Numbered from the stretch's first letter, positions 41,994 through 50,901 are shown. The stretch is DNA of 64,000 nucleotides from Anaerolineales bacterium (GCA_016932955.1 JAFGBV010000298.1:1-64000); one strand, 5' to 3'. The notes: generated by a model from the letters alone, not told the origin. A program made the numbers and translations.

Positions 41994-42926
41994 ATGAAAA
42001 CAAATGCCCCCATCAAGAACGATCAGCAACTGGCAATCGAAGTTCATGGATTGACCAAATCCTACGGTAAGGTGCGCGCCCTGCGCGGCATCGACCTGGA
42101 AGTGAAGCCCGGCGAGATCTTCGGTTTCCTCGGCCCCAATGGCGCTGGCAAGACCACCACCATCCGCTGCCTGCTGGATATGATCCGCCCCGACGGTGGA
42201 AAGGCGTCCCTGCTCGGGCTGGATCCGCAGGTCCAGCCGGTGGCTGTCCAGGCGCTCAGCGGTTACCTGCCCGGCGAGATGCAGTTCTTCAGCAACCTCA
42301 CCGCCGAGCGCCAGTTGCGCTACTTCAGCGATATGCGCAATGGCCGCGCCGAATGGAGCACCGTGCGCCGTCTGGCAGAGCGCCTGGACCTGGACCTGAA
42401 ACAACAGATCAAGAACCTGTCCAAAGGCAACAAGCAGAAAGTTGGCGTGATTCAGGCTTTGATGCACCGCCCCCAGTTGCTGCTCCTGGATGAGCCGACC
42501 AGCGGCCTGGACCCGCTGATGCAGCAGGAAGTGCTCGATTTGCTGCGCGAGGCCAATGCCGACGGGGCAACCGTGTTCTTTAGCTCGCACATCATGAGCG
42601 AGGTGGAGAACGTCGCCGGGCGGGTGGCGATCATCCGTGCCGGTGAGATCATCGAAGTCGCCGAGACCAGCAGCCTCACCCGCCGCGCCCTCACCCGCCT
42701 CACCGTGCGCTTCAAGCAGGCTGTGGATGCCGCCGTGCTTGGCAACCTGCCGGGGGTCGAGATCCTCTCGCTGGCTGGTGAGACGAGCCTGACCCTGCAA
42801 GTCGCTGGTGATATGGAAATGCTGGTGCAGGCGCTGGGTCGCCTGCCGGTGTTGGACCTGGAGACAGAGCGCCCCAGCCTGGAAGAAGTATTCCTGGCTT
42901 ACTATCAAAGCGTCAGTTCGGGATAG
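41994..42926 (+). CDS. ABC transporter ATP-binding protein
   Basis: The 310-residue protein has Walker A GPNGAGKTT (residues 47-55), the signature LSKGNKQKV near 140, Walker B LLLLDEPTSGLDPL, and a DUF4162-like C-terminal extension. This is the usual build of drug- and peptide-exporter ATPases. AGGAGG precedes the ATG. The permease gene follows after 70 nt. Substrate unknown. Confidence 0.93.
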   Translation: MKTNAPIKNDQQLAIEVHGLTKSYGKVRALRGIDLEVKPGEIFGFLGPNGAGKTTTIRCLLDMIRPDGGKASLLGLDPQVQPVAVQALSGYLPGEMQFFSNLTAERQLRYFSDMRNGRAEWSTVRRLAERLDLDLKQQIKNLSKGNKQKVGVIQALMHRPQLLLLDEPTSGLDPLMQQEVLDLLREANADGATVFFSSHIMSEVENVAGRVAIIRAGEIIEVAETSSLTRRALTRLTVRFKQAVDAAVLGNLPGVEILSLAGETSLTLQVAGDMEMLVQALGRLPVLDLETERPSLEEVFLAYYQSVSSG

Positions 42927-42996
42927 GGGAAAAACAACCTCTTTTCCAACATCCCGAGCTCACGTGATAAGAGCGAACAGAAATGGAGAAAACATT

Positions 42997-43854
42997 ATGA
43001 ACCGCTTATGGACTACCCTTCGTTACACTTTCACTGGCCTGCGTGGCCAAACCCTGGGCTGGGGGCTGGGGTTTGCCCTGTACGGCTTGATGATCGTCCC
43101 CATGTATGGCATGATTAGCCAGCAGCAAGACCAGCTCCAGCAGATGATCGCCAGCTACCCACCTGAGTTCCTGGCATTCTTCGGCGGGGACGCCAACAGC
43201 CTGATCACGCCGGCTGGTTTTCTCAAGATGTACGCCTTCTCGATGATGCCGGTCATTATTGGCATCTTCGCCGTGATTGCCGGCAGCGGCTTGATCGCCA
43301 GCGATGAAGAACATGGCCGCCTCGACCTGATCATTGCCCACCCGGTCGGTCGCAGCGCCTTCTTCTGGGGCAGGCTGCTGGGCTTGCTGGCTGCGTCCCT
43401 GTCGATCATGTTCCTGGGCTGGCTGGGCTTTTGCCTCCTGCTGGGTGGCTCCAGCCTGGGCTTCAACTGGGGTGAGATGGCTGTTCCTTTCCTCTCTCTC
43501 TTGGCCCAGATCCTGGTCTATGCCTCCCTGGCGCTGCTGTTGAGCATGTTCCTGCCCTCGCGCAACCTGGCCGCTATGCTCAGCGGGGTGGTCATGGTCA
43601 GCAGTTACATGGTCTCCTCGCTGGCCTTCATGGATGAGCGCATGGCAGCCGCGGCAAAGCTCATGCCCTACCACTACTTCCAGCCGGTGCTTTCCTTCGC
43701 AGATTTGGATCTTGGCTGGCTGTTGGCGCTGCTCGCCGCCAGCGCGCTGATGTGCCTGGTTGCCTGGCTGCGCTTCACCCGCCGCGATATCCGCCTCAGC
43801 GGGGAGGGGAGCTGGCGCTTACCGTTGCTCTCAAAATCTCATCAAGCCGGGTAG
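42997..43854 (+). CDS. ABC-2 type transporter permease
   Basis: The 285-residue protein has about six membrane helices (starts near residues 20, 80, 120, 160, 200 and 250) and the pattern of ABC-2 permeases; SDEEHGRLDLIIAHPVGR is typical of the coupling helix. ATG at 42997 follows GGAGAA; the frame upstream is open but overlaps the ATPase gene. It pairs with the ATPase upstream. The LuxR-type regulator probably controls both. A GCGGC-GAA-GCCGC hairpin touches the stop codon. Confidence 0.88.
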   Translation: MNRLWTTLRYTFTGLRGQTLGWGLGFALYGLMIVPMYGMISQQQDQLQQMIASYPPEFLAFFGGDANSLITPAGFLKMYAFSMMPVIIGIFAVIAGSGLIASDEEHGRLDLIIAHPVGRSAFFWGRLLGLLAASLSIMFLGWLGFCLLLGGSSLGFNWGEMAVPFLSLLAQILVYASLALLLSMFLPSRNLAAMLSGVVMVSSYMVSSLAFMDERMAAAAKLMPYHYFQPVLSFADLDLGWLLALLAASALMCLVAWLRFTRRDIRLSGEGSWRLPLLSKSHQAG

Positions 43855-43866
43855 CGGCGAAGCCGC
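43854..43866. terminator. Short hairpin at the permease stop codon
   Basis: GCGGC at 43854-43858 pairs with GCCGC at 43862-43866 around the loop GAA. The apex GCGAAGC is the same as in the longer hairpins. No T-run follows, so termination is only a possibility. Confidence 0.4.
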
Positions 43867-44316
43867 CCTCGCAAGTCCACCCGCACCACCCTGTCCACCC
43901 TTCGCCGCCCTGCTGTGCCCCTCTCCCGAATTTCACTTTTTACAATTCGGGGGAGGCCGGCAGGGGCAGAACCCCTCCTCCGTCAATTTCCTTAACCCAC
44001 TTACCTTTTCGAACAATTGTGCTATAATCAAAGTATCAGGTATGATTATGCGTGCGCTTCCCCGCCAGGCTATGGCAACAGCACTTCCCCATCCCACCCC
44101 CAGCAAGTGAGTCGTTCCTCGTCGTTTTAGTCGTCCCTCTTTTTAAGGGGGTCATGGGTGTTTAAGGCATTCTCAGCGTTCCCGCGGTAATCTATCCCCC
44201 ATCCACAATCCAACCATCCTTATATCCTTCGGACGTAGTTCGTCCGCAGCATCCTGTTATCCTCCCCATCCTTCCCATCCTACCTATCCTGTGAATCCCT
44301 GCCATAATGGATTCGA
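43867..44316. other. 450-bp intergenic stretch with orphan promoter
   Basis: No convincing gene is visible here. An extended -10 TGCTATAAT at 44020-44028 would start transcription near 44035; the only frame downstream is a 22-codon peptide at 44042-44110, which I do not trust. Short inverted repeats such as CGGACG...CGTCCG at 44228-44244 lie near the end. The sequence is rich in simple pyrimidine runs and may be gene debris. Confidence 0.4.
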
Positions 44317-45252
44317 TCAGCGCGCCAGGGAATACTGCCTGAAGAACTCCCACATCACTTCCGTGGCATCAATATCCTGCGTGGTTTCGCCAGTGATCCA
44401 TCGCGGCAAGGGCTCCCCGCCGGGCCAGGTATGCCCGCCTCCCTGGATCGTATAAAATATCACCGCTGCATCCTCATCACATTGCGTATATTGCACGCCC
44501 CCCACATCGCCATTGCCGGGTAACGCAACAGGATCAAGGCTGCACCCATTTCCCTGCGCCCATGCCGCCATCCACTCTGTGACGACTGGAAACGGTAACT
44601 CGAAGGCAGATGACGGCCCGCCCGTATAGGGCACGATGGGATCCGCCGTCCCATGAAAGGCGATCAGCGGTACGGGTCGCGAGGGGTTGCAGCTCTCCAT
44701 CGCGAAGAGATAAGCCCCCGCCACACTGCCCACGGCTGCAATGCGCTCCGCTAGCTGGCAGCCCAGCAATGCCGACATGCCCCCGCCGTTGGATAAGCCA
44801 TTGGCATAGATCCTGTTCGGGTCAATGGTATATTCTTGCTGCAGCTGGTCGATCAGATCGGAGATGAACTGCACTTCCTTTGCAGCATCATTACCTGCCT
44901 CGGCGCCAACGTTGGTCCTCCAGCGCTTGGGGAAACTAGTGCCGGAGGGGTACACCACGATGAAACCTTGCTTGTCTGCCAGATCATTCCAATGGCTGAT
45001 ATCCCTCTGATGCGCCGGCCATTCTGCAAACCCGTGAATGCTGATCACCAGCGGGGTCGGCGTAGCAGGGTCATAGGATTCCGGAACGTACAAGAGATAT
45101 TCCCGTTTCTCGCCGGAGCTTTCCAGGCTGCCGTTTGCTTCGTCCACCCAGGAGAAAATGATCGCCCCCAGCGCCACGATCAGGATGCCAATCCCCAAAA
45201 CGATGATCAATACCCGCCCGGCAATATTTCCGGCTGATTTGAGCCTCTGCAT
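44317..45252 (-). CDS. Membrane-anchored PHB-depolymerase-like esterase (LpqC type)
   Basis: The 311-residue protein has one N-terminal membrane helix (residues 9-33) and an exported alpha/beta-hydrolase domain. The oxyanion region is ISIHGFAEW, the nucleophile motif GLSNGGGMS holds the catalytic Ser, FHGTADPIVPYTGG carries the Asp and GGGHTWPGG the His. This pattern fits the esterase/PHB depolymerase and feruloyl-esterase group. The substrate could be a polyester or a plant polysaccharide ester. It is flanked by long gene-poor stretches. Confidence 0.86.
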   Translation of the reverse strand: MQRLKSAGNIAGRVLIIVLGIGILIVALGAIIFSWVDEANGSLESSGEKREYLLYVPESYDPATPTPLVISIHGFAEWPAHQRDISHWNDLADKQGFIVVYPSGTSFPKRWRTNVGAEAGNDAAKEVQFISDLIDQLQQEYTIDPNRIYANGLSNGGGMSALLGCQLAERIAAVGSVAGAYLFAMESCNPSRPVPLIAFHGTADPIVPYTGGPSSAFELPFPVVTEWMAAWAQGNGCSLDPVALPGNGDVGGVQYTQCDEDAAVIFYTIQGGGHTWPGGEPLPRWITGETTQDIDATEVMWEFFRQYSLAR

Positions 45253-45488
45253 ATGTTTTTTGCTCTTCCTGCAATCGAAACTGTGTTGTCTTCTCTCAAT
45301 TCTAGCAGGTTCCTCGGATCGCGGCTATCCCGATCTTGCTTGCATTGACGGTTTTAACAAAGTCGGGTTTCGTTGCGAAACGGGTTCTTTTTACCCGCTG
45401 AAGCAGCCCCTCATGCTTTAGGGCAGGCCCCCACGCTGACTTGGGGCAGGCCCCTTGAATGACATGCCAGTAAAAGTACCGGCTTTTT
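45253..45488. other. Gene-poor stretch with repeats and an orphan terminator
   Basis: The stretch holds a direct repeat GGGCAGGCCCC (about 45421 and 45444) and a stem-loop (45466-45483, one mismatch) followed by seven Ts (45484-45490), a plus-strand terminator without a gene ahead of it. Short frames show no recognisable protein. It looks like the eroded end of a lost gene. Confidence 0.4.
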
Positions 45489-45686
45489 TTAAAGCTGTGT
45501 GCTTGCAGCAAGCTTTCTACAGACGCGGTTAGAGGCATTTATGTAAGGCAAGGCAGTGCATAAGTACCCCAAATTGCGGTCGGCAATCGGCTGCAGTGAG
45601 CCGTGGAGCTCCGCTGACGGGTCAGAAGCCTCGTCGGTGATCAGCAAGCGCAGGATGTAGGTCTGGAACTGGTGCATGGGTTGCCT
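45489..45686 (-). pseudogene. Remnant of a small Chloroflexota-type protein (tentative)
   Basis: The frame encodes 65 residues including FQTYILRLLITDE, LHGSLQPIADRNLGY and a cysteine-containing tail. The start resembles short proteins of unknown role that have ILRLLV and LRGSL-SVA motifs and an end I recall as LLALLRR; here the end is different. It is probably a broken copy. The AT-rich upstream region has no clear promoter or ribosome-binding site. Confidence 0.35.
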
Positions 45687-45845
45687 CATATTGACAGTGT
45701 AGCAAATGAGATTGCCATTCGATTGCCAGAATCGGGCGAATCGAAACATTTTGGGTAAATGATTGGTCGTGTTTTGTCTTGGCAAACGCATAGAGTACTT
45801 TCAGCCGCCTGTTAGCCAGCGGATAGGTAATCCGGGCGGGCTTGA

Positions 45846-45853
45846 TCTATAAT
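45846..45853 (+). promoter_or_regulatory. -10 box of the membrane protein gene
   Basis: TATAAT at 45848-45853 in the context TGATCTATAATCC lies 50 nt before the ATG at 45904. The -35 region is not clear. A strong ribosome-binding site, GGAGGAG, follows in the leader. Confidence 0.45.
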
Positions 45854-45903
45854 CCCCACCAGATAGCATCAAGCATCTTATTCAAAACTTGGAGGAGTAT
45901 CAA

Positions 45904-46599
45904 ATGAATCGAAAATTATCTTTATTCTTGGGGATTGGCATGGTTCTGGCTGGGGCGCTTGCCCTGGCAGGTAATATCATCGGCAGCCTGACCGGCTTGC
46001 GTTTCTTCAGTTGGCCTCTGATTGTCATCGCCGCGGGGCTGGCTTTTGTCTTGCCGCCTTTCCTCGCCCGCGACAATCGGGGGTTAGGCGGGCTGTTCAT
46101 CCCTGGCTTGCCTATCCTGACCACGGGAGGGATCTTGTTCTACGCTGAAGCCTTCCAGCGCTGGAACGTGTGGGCGGTAGCCTGGCCTCTCGAAGTGCTA
46201 TCAGCGGCGGTGGGCCTTTTACTGGCAGGCTTATGGCTGCGGGTGGTTTGGATGGCTATTCCTGGCTTCATCATCCTCTTCACCGGCCTGGCGCTGCAGT
46301 TCTGCGCTCTGACGGGCATGTGGCACCTGTGGGTTGCCTTGTGGGCGGTGATCCCCCTGGCTTTGGGGCTCGCATTCTTGTTGATCGCGGCTGTGAAGCG
46401 CTCGCGGGTATTCCTGTGGCTGGGTGTGGGCTTCAGCGGCTTTGCGGCGCTCATGGGGGGCATCATGGCACTGGTGCTGCTGTCTTCCTGGAAATTCTTC
46501 GGCATCGCCTGGTCGGCGCTGATCATCCTGGCGGGGGGCGCTCTGCTGGTATTGGGCTTGGTGCGCCGCACCCAGCCGGACCAGGCAGCGGCCTCCTGA
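45904..46599 (+). CDS. Integral membrane protein of unknown function
   Basis: The 231-residue protein has about seven closely spaced membrane helices and a short charged C-terminus. The N-terminal part (LFLGIGMVLAGALALAGNI) resembles small multi-helix proteins of the DUF5668 or LiaF-membrane type. GGAGGAG before the ATG at 45904 fixes the start. There is no neighbour on the same strand until the CBS gene, and a long hairpin follows the stop. Confidence 0.6.
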   Translation: MNRKLSLFLGIGMVLAGALALAGNIIGSLTGLRFFSWPLIVIAAGLAFVLPPFLARDNRGLGGLFIPGLPILTTGGILFYAEAFQRWNVWAVAWPLEVLSAAVGLLLAGLWLRVVWMAIPGFIILFTGLALQFCALTGMWHLWVALWAVIPLALGLAFLLIAAVKRSRVFLWLGVGFSGFAALMGGIMALVLLSSWKFFGIAWSALIILAGGALLVLGLVRRTQPDQAAAS

Positions 46600-46632
46600 T
46601 AACCTGGAAGCACTCATTTGTTGGTCGATATT

Positions 46633-46676
46633 GGGGCTTGTGTGCGGGCGGCATCCTGCGCCTGCACACAAGCCCC
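46633..46676 (+). terminator. Long hairpin after the membrane protein gene
   Basis: GGGGCTTGTGTGC at 46633-46645 pairs perfectly with GCACACAAGCCCC at 46664-46676; several further pairs are possible inside. TAACAACCTTTT follows. It may stop transcription of the gene upstream. It resembles the long hairpins elsewhere in the window, but its outer sequence differs. Confidence 0.55.
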
Positions 46677-46735
46677 TAACAACCTTTTCGTGCACCCCTT
46701 AGGCCATCTTTATCGCAACCCGTACGGTTGTATTG

Positions 46736-46741
46736 TATAAT
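46736..46741 (+). promoter_or_regulatory. -10 box of the CBS-domain gene
   Basis: TATAAT in the context TTGTATAATTGCC lies about 77 nt before the ATG at 46819. No convincing -35 box is found. Confidence 0.4.
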
Positions 46742-46818
46742 TGCCCGTAATGAATTCCTGGAAGCGTGTCCTGAGGCGCTATTCCAGGGAGACTATCTGA
46801 TAAGGACGGAGAAGAAAA

Positions 46819-47253
46819 ATGAACAGTGTAGCAAAGATCCTAAAGTCAAAGGGCAACACAGTCTATACAATCTCCAAAGAGGCGCTGGTTTCAGATGCAC
46901 TGAAGGTCTTTGTTGAGAAACAAATCGGCTCGGTGGTTGTGATGGAAGGGGATACGCTGATTGGCATATTTACGGAGAGGGATTTTGTCCGGAAGGTCGG
47001 TCTCTTTGGCAAGGACCCTCAGTCGATCAGAATCGAAGAAGTGATGACCAAAGAAGTGATTACTGTCAAACCGAGCCAGTCAGTGAATGACTGCATGGCA
47101 TTGATGACCAACCATCACATTCGCCATTTACCTGTTGTAAAGGGCGGGCATTTGGTCGGCATCCTATCGATTGGTGATGTGGTCAAAGACATGATTGAAG
47201 AACTGCAGTTTATGGTTGGGCAAATGGAAAACTATATCCGCGGCCTGCGCTGA
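46819..47253 (+). CDS. CBS-domain-pair protein
   Basis: The 144-residue protein consists of two CBS domains (about residues 10-62 and 75-130), with IGSVVVMEGDTLIGIFTERDFVR and HIRHLPVVKGGHLVGILSIGDVV. Such pairs bind adenine nucleotides and switch partner activity. GGACGGAG precedes the ATG. The ferric-reductase-like gene begins 39 nt downstream, so it probably regulates or reports on that protein. Confidence 0.9.
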   Translation: MNSVAKILKSKGNTVYTISKEALVSDALKVFVEKQIGSVVVMEGDTLIGIFTERDFVRKVGLFGKDPQSIRIEEVMTKEVITVKPSQSVNDCMALMTNHHIRHLPVVKGGHLVGILSIGDVVKDMIEELQFMVGQMENYIRGLR

Positions 47254-47292
47254 TCGATTGGTGGTTTGCGAAATCTGCCGGAGAGTCATCGC

Positions 47293-48624
47293 GTGAGAAA
47301 ATCATACGTTCTTCAGGGCATTTTCTGGATCCTGGTTTACCTGGTACTGGTTACTGCACCGCTGATGATTTTGCTCATTGGCGAGACGCCAGAGGGACGC
47401 GAGTTCTGGCGTGAGTTATCGGTGGGGTTGGGTTTTGCCGGTCTGGCGATGATGTCCTTGCAATTTGTGCTGACTGCTCGATTTAAGTCGATCAAGGCGC
47501 CTTATGGGGCAGATATTGTTTATCATTTTCACCGCCAGGTTTCACTGGTTGCCTTTCTGCTGATTGTGGCCCATCCGTCGCTGCTCTTTATTTTTTCCCC
47601 GGATACATTGGCATTGCTCAACCTCTTTACTGCGCCCTGGCGTGCGCGCGCCGGGGTGGTTGCTGTGCTCTTGCTGATAGCGCTGATCGGTGCATCGTTG
47701 TGGCGCAAGCAGTTGAAGATCGAATATAACAATTGGCGCATCTGGCATGGCGTCCTGGCAACTCTGGTGGTTGCCCTGGCGATTGTTCATGTGGTGCTGG
47801 CGCGCCATTACCTCAATACACCCTGGAAACAGGTCTTATGGATCACCTATGGGGTCTTCTGGGTGGGATTGTTGATCTATATCCGTATTATCAAACCAGT
47901 CCAACTGCTGCGCCGCCCCTACGAGGTGGTGGGCGTTACGCAGGAGCGCGGCAATTCCTGGAGCCTGGCGGTCAAGCCCGTGGGTCACCGTGGTTTCAAG
48001 TTCATGCCGGGGCAGTTTGCCTGGATTACAGTTGGCGATTCGCCATTTTCCGAAGCCGAGCATCCCTTTTCTTTTTCGTCCAGCGCCAGCCAACCGGATG
48101 GCCTGACCTTTACGATCAAGGAGTTGGGTGATTTTACCCGCCAGATCAAGGATTTAACCCCCGGGCAAAGAGTATATGTGGACGGGCCTTTTGGTCACTT
48201 CAGCGTGGATCGCCATCCTCACGCCCAACAGTTTGTCTTTATTGCTGGGGGTGTGGGGATTACCCCGATGATAAGCATGCTGCGTACACTGGCTGATCGC
48301 CGCGAGAAGCGACCTTTGATCCTTCTTTATGCCAACCGCGATTGGGATGGCATTATCTTCCGCGAGGAGATCGAGCGCTTGCAGGACTCACTGAACCTGA
48401 AGGTGGTGCATGTGCTGGAGAAACCGCCCGAGGGTTGGGATGGAGAGAAAGGTTTTATCACCCGCGAGATACTTGCCCGCCACCTTCCCCAGGGCGCGCA
48501 GCGTAACACGGTTGAGGTGTTCATTTGTGGACCACAGCCCATGATGAATGCCGTGGAGAATGCCCTATCGGATCTTAGGGTTCCATTTGGCGATTTTCAT
48601 TCAGAACGCTTTAACCTGGTGTAA
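47293..48624 (+). CDS. Ferric-reductase-like flavocytochrome (NOX/FRE type)
   Basis: The 443-residue protein has about six N-terminal membrane helices. His pairs in YHFHRQVSLVAF...AHPS and WRIWHGVLATL...AIVHVV suit two haem groups. The C-terminal half is a FAD/NAD(P)H module: MPGQFAWI, HPFSFSSSA (flavin) and AGGVGITPMISML (nucleotide), ending CGPQPMM. It would carry electrons from NAD(P)H across the membrane to iron or oxygen. GTG at 47293 is preferred, with GGAGAG 9 nt upstream. Confidence 0.87.
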   Translation: MRKSYVLQGIFWILVYLVLVTAPLMILLIGETPEGREFWRELSVGLGFAGLAMMSLQFVLTARFKSIKAPYGADIVYHFHRQVSLVAFLLIVAHPSLLFIFSPDTLALLNLFTAPWRARAGVVAVLLLIALIGASLWRKQLKIEYNNWRIWHGVLATLVVALAIVHVVLARHYLNTPWKQVLWITYGVFWVGLLIYIRIIKPVQLLRRPYEVVGVTQERGNSWSLAVKPVGHRGFKFMPGQFAWITVGDSPFSEAEHPFSFSSSASQPDGLTFTIKELGDFTRQIKDLTPGQRVYVDGPFGHFSVDRHPHAQQFVFIAGGVGITPMISMLRTLADRREKRPLILLYANRDWDGIIFREEIERLQDSLNLKVVHVLEKPPEGWDGEKGFITREILARHLPQGAQRNTVEVFICGPQPMMNAVENALSDLRVPFGDFHSERFNLV

Positions 48625-48635
48625 AGGAGAAAACT

Positions 48636-48728
48636 GTGCGTCAAAAGTTCTCAACCTGGCTGGCAATTGCAATGGGAGTCATCATCCTGGTGCTGGCGGT
48701 GATCTTTGCTTTGGTACAAAGCATGTAG
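48636..48728 (+). CDS. 30-residue single-helix membrane peptide
   Basis: GTG at 48636 begins a 30-residue peptide: MRQKFSTW, then a membrane helix (LAIAMGVIILVLAVIFALV) and a short end. AAGGAGA lies in front of it, and it starts 11 nt after the reductase stop. The PsiE-like gene follows after 15 nt. Its tight placement suggests a small accessory subunit of the reductase. Confidence 0.65.
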   Translation: MRQKFSTWLAIAMGVIILVLAVIFALVQSM

Positions 48729-48743
48729 GGGCGGTTAATAAAT

Positions 48744-49178
48744 ATGGAAAACATTGCGAAATATTTTGAAAAGATCATCATCTTTGCTTTGAGTGTGATG
48801 ATGATGATTGTGATCTTGTTAGCGACGATTGAATTCGTTTATATCCTGATCAGCGATCTATCCACCCCGCCCTATATCTTCTTAGGCATCAACGAGCTGC
48901 TGGACATTTTTGGTTTCTTCCTGTTGATTCTGATCGGGGTTGAATTATTTGAGACGATCCGCACGTACCTGGCAGAGCATGTTGTCCATGTAGAGGTTGT
49001 TGTTGAGGTTGCCCTGATCGCAATTGCCCGCAAGGTCATTATCCTGGATCTCAAGGAAATCTCAACGCAAATGCTGTTGGGGATTTCGGCAATCATCACC
49101 TCACTGGCTGTCGCATATTTCCTCATCAAACATCTAAGGAACAGCAAGGCAATTCAACCGCCAGGAGACTCACAATAG
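48744..49178 (+). CDS. PsiE-family membrane protein
   Basis: The 144-residue protein has four membrane helices (about residues 12-34, 52-70, 80-100 and 107-128) with the PsiE pattern GINELLDIFGFFLLILIGVELFETI, then AEHVVHVEVVVEVALIAIARKVIIL. PsiE is named for induction by phosphate starvation; its molecular role is unknown. The gene ends two bases before the convergent DinB-like gene. Confidence 0.85.
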   Translation: MENIAKYFEKIIIFALSVMMMIVILLATIEFVYILISDLSTPPYIFLGINELLDIFGFFLLILIGVELFETIRTYLAEHVVHVEVVVEVALIAIARKVIILDLKEISTQMLLGISAIITSLAVAYFLIKHLRNSKAIQPPGDSQ

Positions 49179-49180
49179 CG

Positions 49181-49663
49181 TTAACGGCCTGGCTCAATTG
49201 CTTTGCGCATCTCGCGCAGGTGGATCTGGGTGTGGCGATAAGTGAGCTGGATGATCTCTTCCAGCGTGGTCTGGCCCAAAAAAGGATCGCGCCCGGGGCG
49301 CACCAGGTCTTCTTGAGCAAGAGAAGCCACCAGGCGGGCGGTTTCCTGGCGCAGGCTGGCAAATTGTTGGATTAATTCATCGACGGAGAGGTGATCCAGG
49401 CGGTTCACCTCTTGCTCGTTAAAGGCGTCCACCGAGAAATTCTCCGGCGATCCTGCACCCCCCGATAGAATATCCTGGATCAGCGTTGCGCGTCCCATCT
49501 CTGCGCTGGCGAAGTGCGCCAGCACCTGGCGCGCATTCCACCGTGCGATGTCGCTAAAGATGGCTTTCTCCCATTGCTCTGGTGTCAGGCTGCGGAAGAA
49601 CTCGAGCGATTTATCGGCGTTTTCTGATAATCGCTGGGCAAGCTGGGTGGGAGTGGTGGGCAT
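49181..49663 (-). CDS. DinB-like/ClbS-type helical-bundle protein
   Basis: The 160-residue protein has a DinB/YfiT four-helix pattern: WNARQVLAHFASAEMGR near residue 42, and HTQIHLREMRKAI at the end. His48 and the HTQIH pair could bind a metal. DinB-like proteins often act as thiol transferases or detoxification enzymes. It is encoded 11 nt downstream of the AlaX-like gene in the same operon. Confidence 0.78.
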   Translation of the reverse strand: MPTTPTQLAQRLSENADKSLEFFRSLTPEQWEKAIFSDIARWNARQVLAHFASAEMGRATLIQDILSGGAGSPENFSVDAFNEQEVNRLDHLSVDELIQQFASLRQETARLVASLAQEDLVRPGRDPFLGQTTLEEIIQLTYRHTQIHLREMRKAIEPGR

Positions 49664-49674
49664 GAATGGCTCTC

Positions 49675-50901
49675 CTAAGATAAGGTTTTCATCTGCTGGA
49701 TGATTGATGGAGTGCTGGCGAAGAAAGCCTGGTACTGCTCGGGGGTGGCGCTGCCCCCGCCCTGGGCGATGGAGGGATCACCACCGCCGCGCCCGTTGAT
49801 CGGCGCCACCTGGCGGCGCAGCAGCTCCTGGGCAGAGATACCGGTGTTTGCTCCGCAGGTGACCACCAGCGATATTTTTTGACCGTCATAGGTTGCCAGC
49901 AGAGTGATCAGATCTGGGGTTGTTTTGAGAGTATCTGCCAGGATGCGCAGCTCAGGGATGGGGCGATTCTCAAAGGCCGCCAGGGCTAAGCGGTATCCTG
50001 GTAGCGCATCGGCATTGACCGCAATGTGCAGTGCCTCCAGAGAAAGCTTTTCGTTTAGCAGGGTTTGCAGCTCGCGTTGTGCTACTTTGAGCTGCTCAGC
50101 CTGGCGTTGCACTGCCTGGATCAGCTCCTGCGAGCCTACGCTCAACTGCGCTGCCAGCCCGCTGGTGATCTCATAGCAGGCCTGGTAATGCTCAAGGGCT
50201 TGTTGCCCAGCGATGAAGTGGATGCGCACTTTGTCGTTCTGGCGCTCTGCCTTGAGGATTTTCACCACACCGATAGTGCCGGTTTGCAGGCAGTGGGTGC
50301 CGCCACAGGCGGAATAATCATAACCATCGATTTCAATGATCCGAATGTGTTCTACTGCCGGGGGCGCTTTGCGCAATGGCACGCTGGCGATATTTTCGGG
50401 CTCGATGAAATAAGATTTGACCTGGCGGTTTTCATAGATGATTTCGTTTGCTAGCGCCTCTGCCCGCGTTAGTTGATCTTTGGCGACCTGCTCGGTGTCC
50501 AGGTCTAGCGTAGAGGGGGAATAGCCGTTGATGTTGGCGGAGAGGGTCTCCCAGGCAAAAAGGCGCACGAAACACTGGGTGAGCAGGTGCTGAGCGGTGT
50601 GATGCTGCATGTGGCGCAGGCGGCGCGCTGCGTCGATATGGGCCGGGTAAGTGCCCAGGGGAAGTTCGCGGTCCAGGATGTGCACGGTGACGCCTTGTTC
50701 TTCATCTTTATAAATGTCGATCACCCGCGCCTCACCCAGGGTTCCGGTATCGTGTTCTTGCCCGCCACCGGTGGGGTAGAAGTAGGTCTGGTCGAGGATC
50801 ACGCCGGTGCGCTTGTCAGCAGTGAGCACCGTGCGCACAAGCTGGGCCTTGAAATCGAATTTAAGCGGGTCTTCTTGGTAGCGTAGTTGTTTATCTTTCA
50901 T
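49675..50901 (-). CDS. AlaX-like alanyl-tRNA editing protein with DHHA1 domain
   Basis: The 408-residue protein is a free-standing editing protein that removes serine or glycine from mischarged tRNA(Ala). The SAD/editing part has YPTGGGQEHDTG, HHTAQH and CGGTH, which are the metal-binding site. A coiled coil follows and then a DHHA1 domain with GRGGGDPSIAQGGG. Length and order match AlaX-L proteins. It is divergent from the second 7TM kinase, sharing a symmetrical -10 region. Confidence 0.9.
   Translation of the reverse strand: MKDKQLRYQEDPLKFDFKAQLVRTVLTADKRTGVILDQTYFYPTGGGQEHDTGTLGEARVIDIYKDEEQGVTVHILDRELPLGTYPAHIDAARRLRHMQHHTAQHLLTQCFVRLFAWETLSANINGYSPSTLDLDTEQVAKDQLTRAEALANEIIYENRQVKSYFIEPENIASVPLRKAPPAVEHIRIIEIDGYDYSACGGTHCLQTGTIGVVKILKAERQNDKVRIHFIAGQQALEHYQACYEITSGLAAQLSVGSQELIQAVQRQAEQLKVAQRELQTLLNEKLSLEALHIAVNADALPGYRLALAAFENRPIPELRILADTLKTTPDLITLLATYDGQKISLVVTCGANTGISAQELLRRQVAPINGRGGGDPSIAQGGGSATPEQYQAFFASTPSIIQQMKTLS

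Noticed and set aside
41988..42908. A 306-codon open frame on the minus strand across the whole ABC ATPase gene
   Set aside because: The plus-strand frame has Walker A, signature and Walker B motifs and a ribosome-binding site. The minus-strand translation has no recognisable domain and mirrors GC-rich codon bias.
44042..44110. A 22-codon peptide after an extended -10 box
   Set aside because: No ribosome-binding site, no hydrophobic or conserved feature, and it lies in apparent debris.
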